Origin: Actinomycetaceae bacterium
Lineage (GTDB): Bacteria; Actinomycetota; Actinomycetes; Actinomycetales; Actinomycetaceae
Length of the DNA stretch: 33,704 nt
Direction of reading: 5' to 3'
Assembly (NCBI GenBank): GCA_017539125.1
Contig: JAFYHO010000063.1
Span: 1-33,704 of the forward strand
Of this stretch, positions 24,445 through 31,121 are shown in pieces; the stretch's first letter is position 1; each line of letters begins with the position of its first letter. A model generated the notes under the pieces. The model was not told the origin of the DNA. It saw nothing but the letters and a program-made list of their open reading frames with translations, and made no database searches. A program made the position numbers and the translations under genes.

Positions 24445-25253
24445 TGCGCTCCCTTGTCTGCGTCCGTCGGACTGGTCGAAGCTGTTGGCGTGAGAGACGG
24501 CGTAGGAGACGGCGTGGGCGTAGGAGTGGGAGCATTTTTCTTGCCCTCTACATCAATCATGGGCACGAATTCAGGGTTATCAACCTCGCCGTCCTCGTTG
24601 ATATTGCCAGTAACATTGACCGCGTCCCACATTGTCATGTACCACGGTATCGATTGGCGGCGAATTTTTTGCAGCTCGGCTGTGCGCGCCTCGAGACGGT
24701 CGGCGGCGCTGCCTTCTTCATCGCCTGTGATGACATAGAGCGTCTCACCGGGCACGACATAACCTAGCCGCCCGCGCGCTTGGGCTTTCACATAGTCCTC
24801 GTTGTTCCAGAGTTTCAGCTGTTTGTCCAGCTCGGCATTGTGTGCTTGGACGGCTTCAAGTTCTTCTTGGGCTTGGTGTAGGCTGCGCTGCTGTTCGAGA
24901 TAGTTGAAGAAGGTTGGGGCGACGAGGATGAGGGCGAGGGCGGCGGAAAGAACAATGGCGAGGGTGCGCCCGGAGGATAGTCGGCGCGTGCCGCTGGGGG
25001 TGGAGATGACGATATCGCGCTTTTGCGACATGAAATCGTCGAGGTGGTCGCGCAAAGCGGCGGGGTTTGGCGTGTCTGTGACGCTGCGTAGTTCGCTGGT
25101 TTTCTTTGTGTTCGTGACGGTTTTCGCGGTGGTGTGGCTGCGATTGGTGCGAGTGGTTGAGGTGGTGTTTGGTCGTGTTCGCCCACGCGAAGAAGCCGCC
25201 GAGGGCGATGTGTTGCGCGCGGCGGGACGACGTGGGGCACGACGGGAACTCAT
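24441..25253 (-). CDS. FtsB/DivIC-type septum formation initiator
   Basis: 270 residues, much longer than E. coli FtsB. A basic, Thr/Arg-rich cytoplasmic part of about 95 residues precedes one membrane helix (IVLSAALALILVAPTFF). Then comes a coiled coil (LEQQRSLHQAQEELEAVQAH and on) and the hallmark LKLWNNEDYVKAQARGRLGY. The protein ends in a Thr/Pro-rich tail (PTPTPTPSPTPS). It should bind other divisome proteins outside the membrane. The start at 25253 is chosen because TAGAAT ends 7 nt before it (17 bp after GGGACA); the in-frame ATG at 25262 lies inside that -10 box. Confidence 0.87.
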   Translation of the reverse strand: MSSRRAPRRPAARNTSPSAASSRGRTRPNTTSTTRTNRSHTTAKTVTNTKKTSELRSVTDTPNPAALRDHLDDFMSQKRDIVISTPSGTRRLSSGRTLAIVLSAALALILVAPTFFNYLEQQRSLHQAQEELEAVQAHNAELDKQLKLWNNEDYVKAQARGRLGYVVPGETLYVITGDEEGSAADRLEARTAELQKIRRQSIPWYMTMWDAVNVTGNINEDGEVDNPEFVPMIDVEGKKNAPTPTPTPSPTPSLTPTASTSPTDADKGAQ

Positions 25254-25260
25254 AAGCTTC

Positions 25261-25289
25261 ATTCTAAAAGTCTCAGCCTGCCCTGTCCC
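25261..25289 (-). promoter_or_regulatory. Promoter of the FtsB/DivIC gene, likely leaderless
   Basis: On the minus strand GGGACA (25284-25289), 17 bp, TAGAAT (25261-25266). The start codon at 25253 is 7 nt beyond the -10 box and has no ribosome site, as expected for a leaderless mRNA. Confidence 0.55.
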
Positions 25290-25552
25290 CTCGGCGCGCG
25301 CTTATACGTGCCGTTCTTTATTTCGGCTCCAGCGCAGACTCGCAGGAATCTACCGACAAAGTTCCTTTTTACAAGCCTGTTTTCACGTGGCGTAAATTCG
25401 ACAAAATCGTGTTAATAGTTGGTGGCATTATTGCTGCGATTGGCGTTCTAGTCGCTTTCGGCATTTGGGCGTCAGTTGGTTTTGATATCAATGCCCTGCC
25501 CCCACTTGAGCACGTTTTCTTCAACGGACACTACAACGACATATTTCCGTAG
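25268..25552 (+). pseudogene. Small membrane protein frame without a start codon (remnant or unusual start)
   Basis: An open frame of about 94 codons that ends in TAG at 25550-25552. It contains no ATG or TTG; the only usual start is GTG at 25409, which has no ribosome site. The content looks protein-like: a polar stretch (KVPFYKPVFTWRKFDK) leads into one membrane helix (IVLIVGGIIAAIGVLVAFGI), then LPPLEHVFFNGHYNDIF. A gene that lost its 5' end is the simplest explanation. A 47-residue peptide from the GTG is the alternative. The family was not recognised. Confidence 0.35.
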
Positions 25553-25575
25553 TGCCAACAATGAAAACCCTCACT

Positions 25576-25617
25576 CCCCGTCATTGCCCATTGCTCCAGC
25601 AGTGAACAGTGACGGGG
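25576..25617. repeat. REP-like hairpin R5
   Basis: CCCCGTCA (25576-25583) and its reverse complement TGACGGGG (25610-25617), with an inner ATTGCT/AGCAGT pairing. It is a short derivative of the REP-like family and lies 11 bp before hspR-tail copy A. Confidence 0.65.
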
Positions 25618-25628
25618 ACTAGTACGTG

Positions 25629-25656
25629 GAGAGTCACCAGAGAACGATCGTGCTGC
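25629..25656 (-). repeat. hspR 3'-end repeat, copy A (degenerate)
   Basis: 22 of 28 bases match the end of hspR at 29416-29443, in the same orientation. On the minus strand it still encodes STIVLW, followed by a stop. It lies 87 bp beyond the DUF3800 stop, and a REP-like hairpin lies on its other side. Confidence 0.6.
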
Positions 25657-25742
25657 AAGAGCCAATGAACATAAACCCATCATTTCAAACGCTCTCACAT
25701 TTTTCGTCCTTAAAAGTGTAATTTTTGTTTCGTTGACGGGTG

Positions 25743-26420
25743 TCAGGATAGTTGTTTGCGGGCTATGGGATTGAGATAGTTTTTCTTCAATGCACGCTGG
25801 CTTGGGAAAAATGTCCGCTCTGACGCGCTTAAACCGCTGTCTTGAAGTTTTTGCCGAATAAGCTCAAGAGTGCAAAACATATCTGCCGCCTGAAAAAGAT
25901 AATAATCTGACGGTTTTACCCGGCGTATATCCGCATCAACGAGCACATTAAAAACAGCATTGATAATCGTGGTAATTTCTTTTTGCCCATTATCGTAATA
26001 AACAATAAGCTCATCGTAACTGTAGAAAAAATCGAGATGATTACGGACAAATAGACCTAACTCTTTTGCCATACGCGCAACAAGTTGTTCGTGGCTGGAA
26101 AACTCCTTTTTCTTAAATACAAAAGACCTATAAGAAATATCGCAGATACGAGAGAAATCAAAAAGACGATGAAAAAGTTTACGGCGCTCAGCAAGACCAA
26201 GATACTTATAGTCTTTCTCTCGGCGAATAAGCGGGGCTGTATGGATAGCGTGTTCTTGAGGAAAACCTGCTTCAATAATGCGGCGCTGTAAATGCTCTAA
26301 GCGCTCCGAAATATCTTTGGATTGGTCGTGGAAAACCAGCGAAATAATATAGTACGGAGCATGGGCTTCGAAATCGCCAAAATCGCCGGACTCATCAACA
26401 AAAATGCTAAGCGTTGACAT
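25743..26420 (-). CDS. DUF3800 domain protein
   Basis: 225 residues from the ATG at 26420, which has AAGGAAG upstream; an in-frame start at 26444 has none. The family signature is present: LSIFVDESGDFG at the N-terminus, a middle ELIVYYDNGQ strand, and SDYYLFQAADMFCTLE near the C-terminus. The conserved acidic residues (DES, YYD, AAD) suggest an RNase H-like nuclease fold, but activity is unproven. Such genes are common in mobile and defence-rich regions. It is bounded by hspR-tail copies A and B. Confidence 0.85.
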   Translation of the reverse strand: MSTLSIFVDESGDFGDFEAHAPYYIISLVFHDQSKDISERLEHLQRRIIEAGFPQEHAIHTAPLIRREKDYKYLGLAERRKLFHRLFDFSRICDISYRSFVFKKKEFSSHEQLVARMAKELGLFVRNHLDFFYSYDELIVYYDNGQKEITTIINAVFNVLVDADIRRVKPSDYYLFQAADMFCTLELIRQKLQDSGLSASERTFFPSQRALKKNYLNPIARKQLS

Positions 26421-26450
26421 GACTTCCTTAGGGGCGGTGAGCAAGGAAAT

Positions 26451-26471
26451 GGCGGGGAAACAATCCCCGCC
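26451..26471. promoter_or_regulatory. Hairpin in the leader of the DUF3800 gene
   Basis: GGCGGGGA, loop AACAA, TCCCCGCC: an 8-bp GC-rich stem 31 bp upstream of the DUF3800 start. No T-run follows on either strand, so it could be an operator or an mRNA structure rather than a terminator. Confidence 0.4.
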
Positions 26472-26587
26472 GAAAGGGTGAACCAGGGTCTTGCGACCAG
26501 CTCAGTAAGTCTCAGTTTAACACGGGAAAAAACCTGTGTCTATGAACTAAATCTCTAGGCGACACAGAAAAATGACGGGGTTAGGCA

Positions 26588-26625
26588 GAGGGTTGCCAGA
26601 GGACGATAGTGCCGCGAGGCTTGGA
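26588..26625 (-). repeat. hspR 3'-end repeat, copy B
   Basis: 36 of 38 bases match the end of hspR (29416-29453), same orientation. On the minus strand it reads SKPRGTIVLWQPSA then TAA, as hspR reads PKPRGTIVLWQPSTR then stop. It begins 8 bp beyond the ion channel stop. ATGACGGGG (a REP-like end) lies 7 bp from its other edge. Confidence 0.9.
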
Positions 26626-26632
26626 CAACTCG

Positions 26633-27346
26633 TCAGCGTTCGTTATCTGCGCTTTGTTTCGGCTCAGAAAACTCGTCAAGTAAACCCGCGGTAATAATGC
26701 TGGCAGGCAGAGCAACAATCGCAATTCCCGCAAAAGAAGATAGCATTGCTACAACACGGCCAATATCGCTACTCGGATAAAGATCACCGTACCCAACCGT
26801 TGTCAAGGAAATTACAGACCAGTAGATAGCGTCGAAAAAAGAGGTAAAGGTTTCCGGCTCAACATTGAAAATAATAAGCGCCGAAACAAGCACGTACCCA
26901 ATTGCCAACGCCAACACGACACCAAGGGCGTTTTTCTCTTTTCTCAAAGCAGAGCCGATAGCATTCACGCCCTTGCTGTAACGAATAAGTCTGAATGCTC
27001 GGAGTACGCGGAACAGGCGCAGGACACGCAAAGTGCGCCAAGCAGGATTCAGGGCGATAAAGGCAGGAAGTATAGAAAGCAAATCAACTATCGCCATTGG
27101 AGTAAAAGGATAAAGCAAGAAAGACAGCGCTTTTTTGCCGAGTTTGAAATCTGCCGTCACCCACCGGCACGCATAATCGACAATAAAGACCAGCACGCAC
27201 ACCCATTCAAGGGCAAGAAGCCATGTAGGAACATCTCTGAGGCAAAGTGGCACTAGAGAAAGAATGATGAGGACGGTCATCACTCGACCGTAAATTATCG
27301 CTGCCCCTTCTTCTCCATTGAGCAGGTCATATAATTTCTCGCGCAC
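26633..27346 (-). CDS. Voltage-gated-type potassium/ion channel
   Basis: 237 residues with six membrane segments. The S4 helix has regularly spaced arginines (RTLRVLRLFRVLRAFRLIRY) and the pore carries the potassium filter TTVGYGDLYP before the last helix, so it is a Kv-type channel subunit, probably tetrameric in the plasma membrane. The usual bacterial length is 230-280. The GTG start at 27346 has AAGGGGAA upstream. It lies between hspR-tail copies B and C, divergent from the ATPase/DUF234 gene. The short C-terminus after S6 leaves little regulatory domain. Confidence 0.92.
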   Translation of the reverse strand: MREKLYDLLNGEEGAAIIYGRVMTVLIILSLVPLCLRDVPTWLLALEWVCVLVFIVDYACRWVTADFKLGKKALSFLLYPFTPMAIVDLLSILPAFIALNPAWRTLRVLRLFRVLRAFRLIRYSKGVNAIGSALRKEKNALGVVLALAIGYVLVSALIIFNVEPETFTSFFDAIYWSVISLTTVGYGDLYPSSDIGRVVAMLSSFAGIAIVALPASIITAGLLDEFSEPKQSADNER

Positions 27347-27480
27347 AACTTCCCCTTGCCCTCACACATTCCAATGGCGGAACACTCCGTCCACGCCTGC
27401 AACTATTCCAGTTTTCCCATTGTGTGTGAACTATACACACTGAGGATTTTTTCTTACTTCGTTCACCAAAGCAAAGACCG

Positions 27481-27523
27481 TAATAGCAGACTTACGAGTA
27501 TCTTACTCACAAGTCTGCTATTA
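27481..27523. promoter_or_regulatory. 43-bp near-perfect palindrome upstream of ATPase/DUF234 gene
   Basis: TAATAGCAGACTT (27481-27493) and its exact reverse complement (27511-27523) enclose a second palindrome GAGTA-tct-TACTC (27496-27508). Only two AC/AC mismatches interrupt the whole structure. It ends 31 bp before the ATG. TATTAT (27519-27524) could be a -10 box inside it. An operator or a recombination site is more likely than a terminator. Confidence 0.75.
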
Positions 27524-27554
27524 TTTATCTTGTATTTTAATCAATGGAGGCACC

Positions 27555-28967
27555 ATGTTCATTGGCAGGAAAACCGAACTGCAGGCACTCAAAAACGCCT
27601 ACACGCACCCCGATTTCCAAATGCTTGTACTCTACGGACGCAGGAGAATCGGCAAAACAACACTACTCAACCACTTCGCAAGCAACAAAAAATCGTTGTA
27701 CTTCACCGCCCAAGAATCAAGCGACACTGAAAATCTACGTCGCTTCTCCGCTTTACTCCACGAATACTTCGGCGCCCCCACAACCCTAGGAACTTTCACC
27801 TCTTGGCTTTCCGCATTTGAATACGCTGCGCAACAAGCCAAACAGCTCGACAACCCTTTCCTTTTTATTTTCGACGAGTTTCCATATGCAGCACAAGCCA
27901 ACCAGGCATTGCCCTCCCAATTACAGATAGCCATCGACCACCATTTCACACAGACCAACGCATGCATCATACTCTGCGGATCAAACGAAGGCTTCATGGA
28001 AAGTGAAGTGTTAGACAAGAAAAGCCCCTTATACGGCCGCAGAACTGGCCAGATACACCTCAAACCTTTCGACTATTTTGAGGCAGCACAAATGTCTCAC
28101 ACTTCAAGCCCCCAAGAACAAGTCAGATACTACGCGACCTTTGGGGGAACACCCTACTATCTAGCCCAGCTTGACACTTCCTTAACCTACGAAGAAAACG
28201 TCCACCGCCTCATGTTTTCCTCGTCAGGACTGCTCTACGCCGAACCCTCAATGCTTTTACGTCAAGAACTACGCGAACCAGCTTTATACAACGCAATCCT
28301 TTCAGCAGTAGCGAACGGCGCAACAACACCAAAAACAATTGCAGACCAGTCAGGAGTCGCGTTAACCTCGGTCGGAAAATACCTCAAAACACTTGTCAAC
28401 CTCCATATTCTCGCACGCAAAACCCCATTCGGCACTAAAGTAGAAGGAAGGAAAGCCCTGTACTATATAACAGACCCTTTCTTTGCCTTCTGGTATCGTT
28501 TCGTTTCCCCCGCCGTCGGGGCAATCGAACTGGGCGCGGGCGCTGCGGCTGCACGTGAAGTAACAACAGGGCAAAGCCTGTCCACATTTGAGGGACACCA
28601 GTTTGAAACTATCACCACACAATGGCTCACACGGCGCAACACCCAAGAAGGCTTGCCATTCCTAGCAACCGAATTTGGCTCATGGTGGGGAACTGACCCA
28701 CAAGCGAAAGAACAGGTCGATATAGATGTCATCGCAGCCAATGCGCAACGACGCTCCATCATTGCTGGCGAATGCAAATGGCGTGAAAACTTCAACGAAA
28801 CCGAAACATTAAAAACTCTCGAACACCGCGCCCAGCTCATACCAGGAAACTGGGATAAGCGCTACCTCTACCTTTTTTCCAAAAAACCACTATCTTCAGC
28901 AACGCAAAACAAGATAAAAAACAACCCGGCTCTACGTTCAATCACTCTAAAAGAAATGTATTCTTAA
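27555..28967 (+). CDS. ATPase of the archaeal-type (ATPase_2) family with DUF234 domain
   Basis: 470 residues. An N-terminal STAND/AAA-like ATPase begins MFIGRKTELQAL, with Walker A LYGRRRIGKTT (about 26-36) and Walker B FLFIFDEFPYA (about 96-106). A winged-helix part follows (about 235-285: TTPKTIADQSGVALTSVGKY). The C-terminal DUF234 domain carries QVDIDVIAANAQ...AGECKW, a PD-(D/E)xK-like core. The cellular role of the family is unknown. GGAGG lies 6 nt before the ATG. The gene is divergent from the ion channel and bounded by hspR-tail copies B and C. Confidence 0.9.
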   Translation: MFIGRKTELQALKNAYTHPDFQMLVLYGRRRIGKTTLLNHFASNKKSLYFTAQESSDTENLRRFSALLHEYFGAPTTLGTFTSWLSAFEYAAQQAKQLDNPFLFIFDEFPYAAQANQALPSQLQIAIDHHFTQTNACIILCGSNEGFMESEVLDKKSPLYGRRTGQIHLKPFDYFEAAQMSHTSSPQEQVRYYATFGGTPYYLAQLDTSLTYEENVHRLMFSSSGLLYAEPSMLLRQELREPALYNAILSAVANGATTPKTIADQSGVALTSVGKYLKTLVNLHILARKTPFGTKVEGRKALYYITDPFFAFWYRFVSPAVGAIELGAGAAAAREVTTGQSLSTFEGHQFETITTQWLTRRNTQEGLPFLATEFGSWWGTDPQAKEQVDIDVIAANAQRRSIIAGECKWRENFNETETLKTLEHRAQLIPGNWDKRYLYLFSKKPLSSATQNKIKNNPALRSITLKEMYS

Positions 28968-28995
28968 GGCTTTCCAATACAGCAACCTTGAGCTT

Positions 28996-29012
28996 CCCCG
29001 TCATCGCGAAGG
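28996..29012. repeat. REP-like half element R6
   Basis: CCCCGTCATCGCGAAGG, the left end of the REP-like family alone, 13 bp before hspR-tail copy C. Confidence 0.5.
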
Positions 29013-29025
29013 GAGGCACTAGACG

Positions 29026-29053
29026 GAGGGCTGCCAGAGGACGATGGTGCCGC
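29026..29053 (-). repeat. hspR 3'-end repeat, copy C
   Basis: 27 of 28 bases match the end of hspR (29416-29443), same orientation; similarity fades over the next ten bases. On the minus strand it reads CGTIVLWQPSV then TAG. It lies between the ATPase/DUF234 gene and the ribbon-helix-helix gene. Confidence 0.88.
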
Positions 29054-29065
29054 AAGTTTGAGGCA

Positions 29066-29100
29066 TTGAAAAAGAAGTTATTTCGTATTACGATATTTAT
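29066..29100 (+). promoter_or_regulatory. Leaderless promoter and operator of the ribbon-helix-helix gene
   Basis: TTGAAA (29066-29071), 17 bp, TACGAT (29089-29094), then 6 nt to the ATG at 29101, so the mRNA should start at or very near the ATG. The palindrome TCGTA-t-TACGA (29083-29093) overlaps the -10 box and is a good candidate operator for the encoded DNA-binding protein. Confidence 0.65.
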
Positions 29101-29349
29101 ATGGCTGAAACAATACGAGGAAAAGAAGTCTCTCAAGTAGATATTGAGGCGTGGGTAGAAGAAGCCGAAGCAGGCTACGATGTCCCTGCCCTGATACAGC
29201 GCGGTCGTGGCAGGCCCGGGCGCGGCGCGCAACCCAGCCAAGTAGTTGCTGTGCGCTTCACCCCCGAAGAAATCGCAGAACTCGACGCCCGCGCGCACGA
29301 CCAACATCTCACCCGTTCAGCTTTTATCCGAGAAAAAGCCCTCGCATGA
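29101..29349 (+). CDS. Ribbon-helix-helix (CopG-like) protein, possible antitoxin
   Basis: 82 residues. The C-terminal half is a ribbon-helix-helix domain: strand VVAVRFTP, helix EEIAELDARAHDQ, turn HLTRS, helix AFIREKALA. The N-terminal half is acidic, with a basic Arg/Gly linker (RGRGRPGRG). This layout resembles antitoxins with a DNA-binding end, though here the RHH part is at the C-terminus. No ribosome site; the promoter suggests leaderless translation. Its stop overlaps an ATG (ATGA) that opens only an 18-codon frame, perhaps the stump of a toxin gene (see next entry). Confidence 0.75.
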   Translation: MAETIRGKEVSQVDIEAWVEEAEAGYDVPALIQRGRGRPGRGAQPSQVVAVRFTPEEIAELDARAHDQHLTRSAFIREKALA

Positions 29350-29402
29350 CCACATCTATCCACCCCTTTGCCCGCAAACAATACCGAGCGCTCCTACCCT
29401 AA
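29346..29402 (+). pseudogene. 18-codon stump overlapping the RHH gene, possible truncated partner
   Basis: ATG at 29346 overlaps the RHH stop (ATGA) and opens MTTSIHPFARKQYRALLP, then TAA at 29400-29402, just 10-14 bp before the hspR tail. The coupling is typical of antitoxin-toxin pairs, and the stump ends where the hspR repeat begins. It could equally be a chance frame. The family was not recognised. Confidence 0.3.
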
Positions 29403-29405
29403 AAC

Positions 29406-29885
29406 TCAGCGGGTAGAGGGTTGCCAGAGGACGATGGTGCCGCGAGGCTTGGGCTGGCGGCGAGCGCGGGTCTCGCGCAAGCGCACACGCAACTCGCTCG
29501 GATCGGCAGCCATGAACACATCACCGTCAGCGCCAGCGGCGAAAACGCGATTGCGCTCCAGCTCAGCAGCAGCAAGCACCTGCTCTTGCTTCTCGACCTG
29601 CCGACGTAAACGCCGCACCTGCCCACGCAGGCGCTCCACCTCATCTTGCAACTCAAAAATACGCGCAATACCCGCCAGCGACACTCCCTCGTCCTGCGAA
29701 AGGCGCTGAATCTCCTGCAAACGCTCAACATCGGCAAGGCAATAGCGCCGCCCGCCCCCACGGGTGCGCTGAGGCACGACAAGCCCAAGGCGGTCATACT
29801 GGCGAAGCGTCTGGGGGTGAATCCCCGCCAACTCCGCCGCCACCGAAACAGTGAAAATTGCTGCGTCACGCCGTGGGCTTACCAT
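29406..29885 (-). CDS. hspR: Heat-shock repressor HspR (MerR family)
   Basis: 159 residues. Represses the dnaK operon in actinobacteria by binding HAIR sites, with DnaK as co-repressor. The MerR-type winged HTH is clear: FTVSVAAELAGIHPQTLRQYDRLGLV, read in two blocks from residue 11, then GRRYCLADVERLQEIQ. A coiled coil (about 78-108) mediates dimerisation. The C-terminus KPRGTIVLWQPSTR matches the hydrophobic tail of other HspR proteins. It is the last gene of the operon, 47 bp after dnaJ. The final dozen codons recur three times downstream as direct repeats. No HAIR site is visible in the window; the operon promoter lies past the right edge. Confidence 0.95.
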   Translation of the reverse strand: MVSPRRDAAIFTVSVAAELAGIHPQTLRQYDRLGLVVPQRTRGGGRRYCLADVERLQEIQRLSQDEGVSLAGIARIFELQDEVERLRGQVRRLRRQVEKQEQVLAAAELERNRVFAAGADGDVFMAADPSELRVRLRETRARRQPKPRGTIVLWQPSTR

Positions 29886-29932
29886 GCTAACTCCAAAATC
29901 TTATCTAGCTTATATGCCTATTCTACCTGCAC

Positions 29933-30958
29933 CTACGTCCGTGCCAAGCGCTCAAACTCGCCACGCACGTCCGTCTCACTCGTCGCCTTATCGAAAAGCT
30001 CCGCCGCCTTCTTTGCCTCATCAGACAAATCTTTCGGCACGCTCACTTGCAGGCGCACATACAAATCACCGTGCCCGCTCTTGCCTTTCGGCATTCCCTT
30101 ACCACGGCAGCGCAACAGCTTGCCCGTGCTCGAGCCGGCAGGCACTTTGACCTGCACAGAGCCACCGTCAAGAGTCGGCACGCGAACCGTCGAGCCCAGC
30201 GCAGCCTCGCCCAGCGTCACCGGCACATCAACATAAACGTCCTTGCCACGCAACTCATAGACAGGGTGCTTTTCGACGGTGACAGTCAAAATAATATCGC
30301 CATTCGCGCCGCCGCCCACACCTGGGCTGCCCTTGCCGGCAATACGAATCTTCTGCCCGTCACTCACGCCCGCAGGGATACGCGCGGTGACGGAACGGCC
30401 GTCAGTCGTGTTGATTTTAATGGTCGTGCCCGAGGCCGCCTGACGCAGGGGAATCGAGATTTTCTCGCGCAAATCTGCGCCCTTGCGCTTGGTGTTTGCT
30501 GCGCCGCCCCCGCCAAAGGGGAAGTTGAAGCCGCCAAAGCCACCACCAGACGAAGCACCACCAGCTGACGCACCGAAAGAGCCAAGAATATCGTCAATAT
30601 TGATATTCGTGGCACCAGGACCACCGGGGCCGCCGCGTCCGCCGCCGAATAGGCCGCCGAACAAATCCTCGAATCCACCGGCACCACCAGCACCGCCAGA
30701 GGTGAAGCGTGCCCCGCCCCCGCCAAAGGTGCGGATAGCATCGTACTGCTTGCGATCCTCCGGATTGGAAAGCACCTCGTAGGCCTCGCCTACTGCCTTG
30801 AATTTCTCCTCGGCAGCCTTATCGCCCGGATTGCGGTCAGGGTGATACTGACGTGCCAGCTTGCGGTACGCCTTTTTAATCTCGTCGGCGCTCGCTTTCT
30901 TGTTCACGCCAAGAGTTTTATAGAAATCTTTGGAAATCCAGTCCTGACTTGCAGCCAT
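29933..30958 (-). CDS. dnaJ: DnaJ-family co-chaperone without zinc finger (CbpA-like)
   Basis: 341 residues. The J domain (about 7-72) has the HPD motif in YHPDRNPGD and stimulates DnaK ATPase. A long Gly/Phe/Ala-rich region (about 78-150) follows, then two C-terminal beta domains ([11 protein letters not shown]..., [16 protein letters not shown]...) for substrate binding. None of the four CxxCxGxG zinc repeats of type I DnaJ is present, so it is a type II protein although it sits in the dnaK operon. The ATG at 30958 has AAGGAAAG upstream. A REP-like element separates it from grpE. Confidence 0.94.
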   Translation of the reverse strand: MAASQDWISKDFYKTLGVNKKASADEIKKAYRKLARQYHPDRNPGDKAAEEKFKAVGEAYEVLSNPEDRKQYDAIRTFGGGGARFTSGGAGGAGGFEDLFGGLFGGGRGGPGGPGATNINIDDILGSFGASAGGASSGGGFGGFNFPFGGGGAANTKRKGADLREKISIPLRQAASGTTIKINTTDGRSVTARIPAGVSDGQKIRIAGKGSPGVGGGANGDIILTVTVEKHPVYELRGKDVYVDVPVTLGEAALGSTVRVPTLDGGSVQVKVPAGSSTGKLLRCRGKGMPKGKSGHGDLYVRLQVSVPKDLSDEAKKAAELFDKATSETDVRGEFERLART

Positions 30959-30979
30959 GAGTTCACTTTCCTTCTTATT

Positions 30980-31106
30980 CCGTCATTGCGAGGAACGAGC
31001 GCCAGCGAGTGACGTGGCAATCAGTAGTCCATTATTGCTTGCGTTGCAAAGCGTGCAAATTTCCATTATTGATTGCCGCGCTCGTTTCACTCGCTCGCAA
31101 TGACGG
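30980..31106. repeat. REP-like inverted element R7 inside the heat-shock operon
   Basis: 127 bp between grpE and dnaJ. Outer arms CCGTCATTGCGAG (30980-30992) and CTCGCAATGACGG (31094-31106) are exact inverted copies. Inner blocks GACGTGGCAATCAGTAG, CCATTATTGCTTGCGTTG and TTGATTGCCGCGC match R1. The transcript could fold into a long hairpin between the two genes. Confidence 0.88.
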
Positions 31107-31121
31107 TGGCACATAACGGTT

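Noticed and set aside
25263-29405. Prophage or complete integrative element
   Set aside because: No integrase, capsid, replication or conjugation gene is present, only small accessory genes separated by hspR-tail repeats.
29416-29453. hspR tail repeats as transcription terminators
   Set aside because: The repeated unit has no strong hairpin or T-run and keeps a reading frame with a stop, so it is better explained as duplicated coding sequence.
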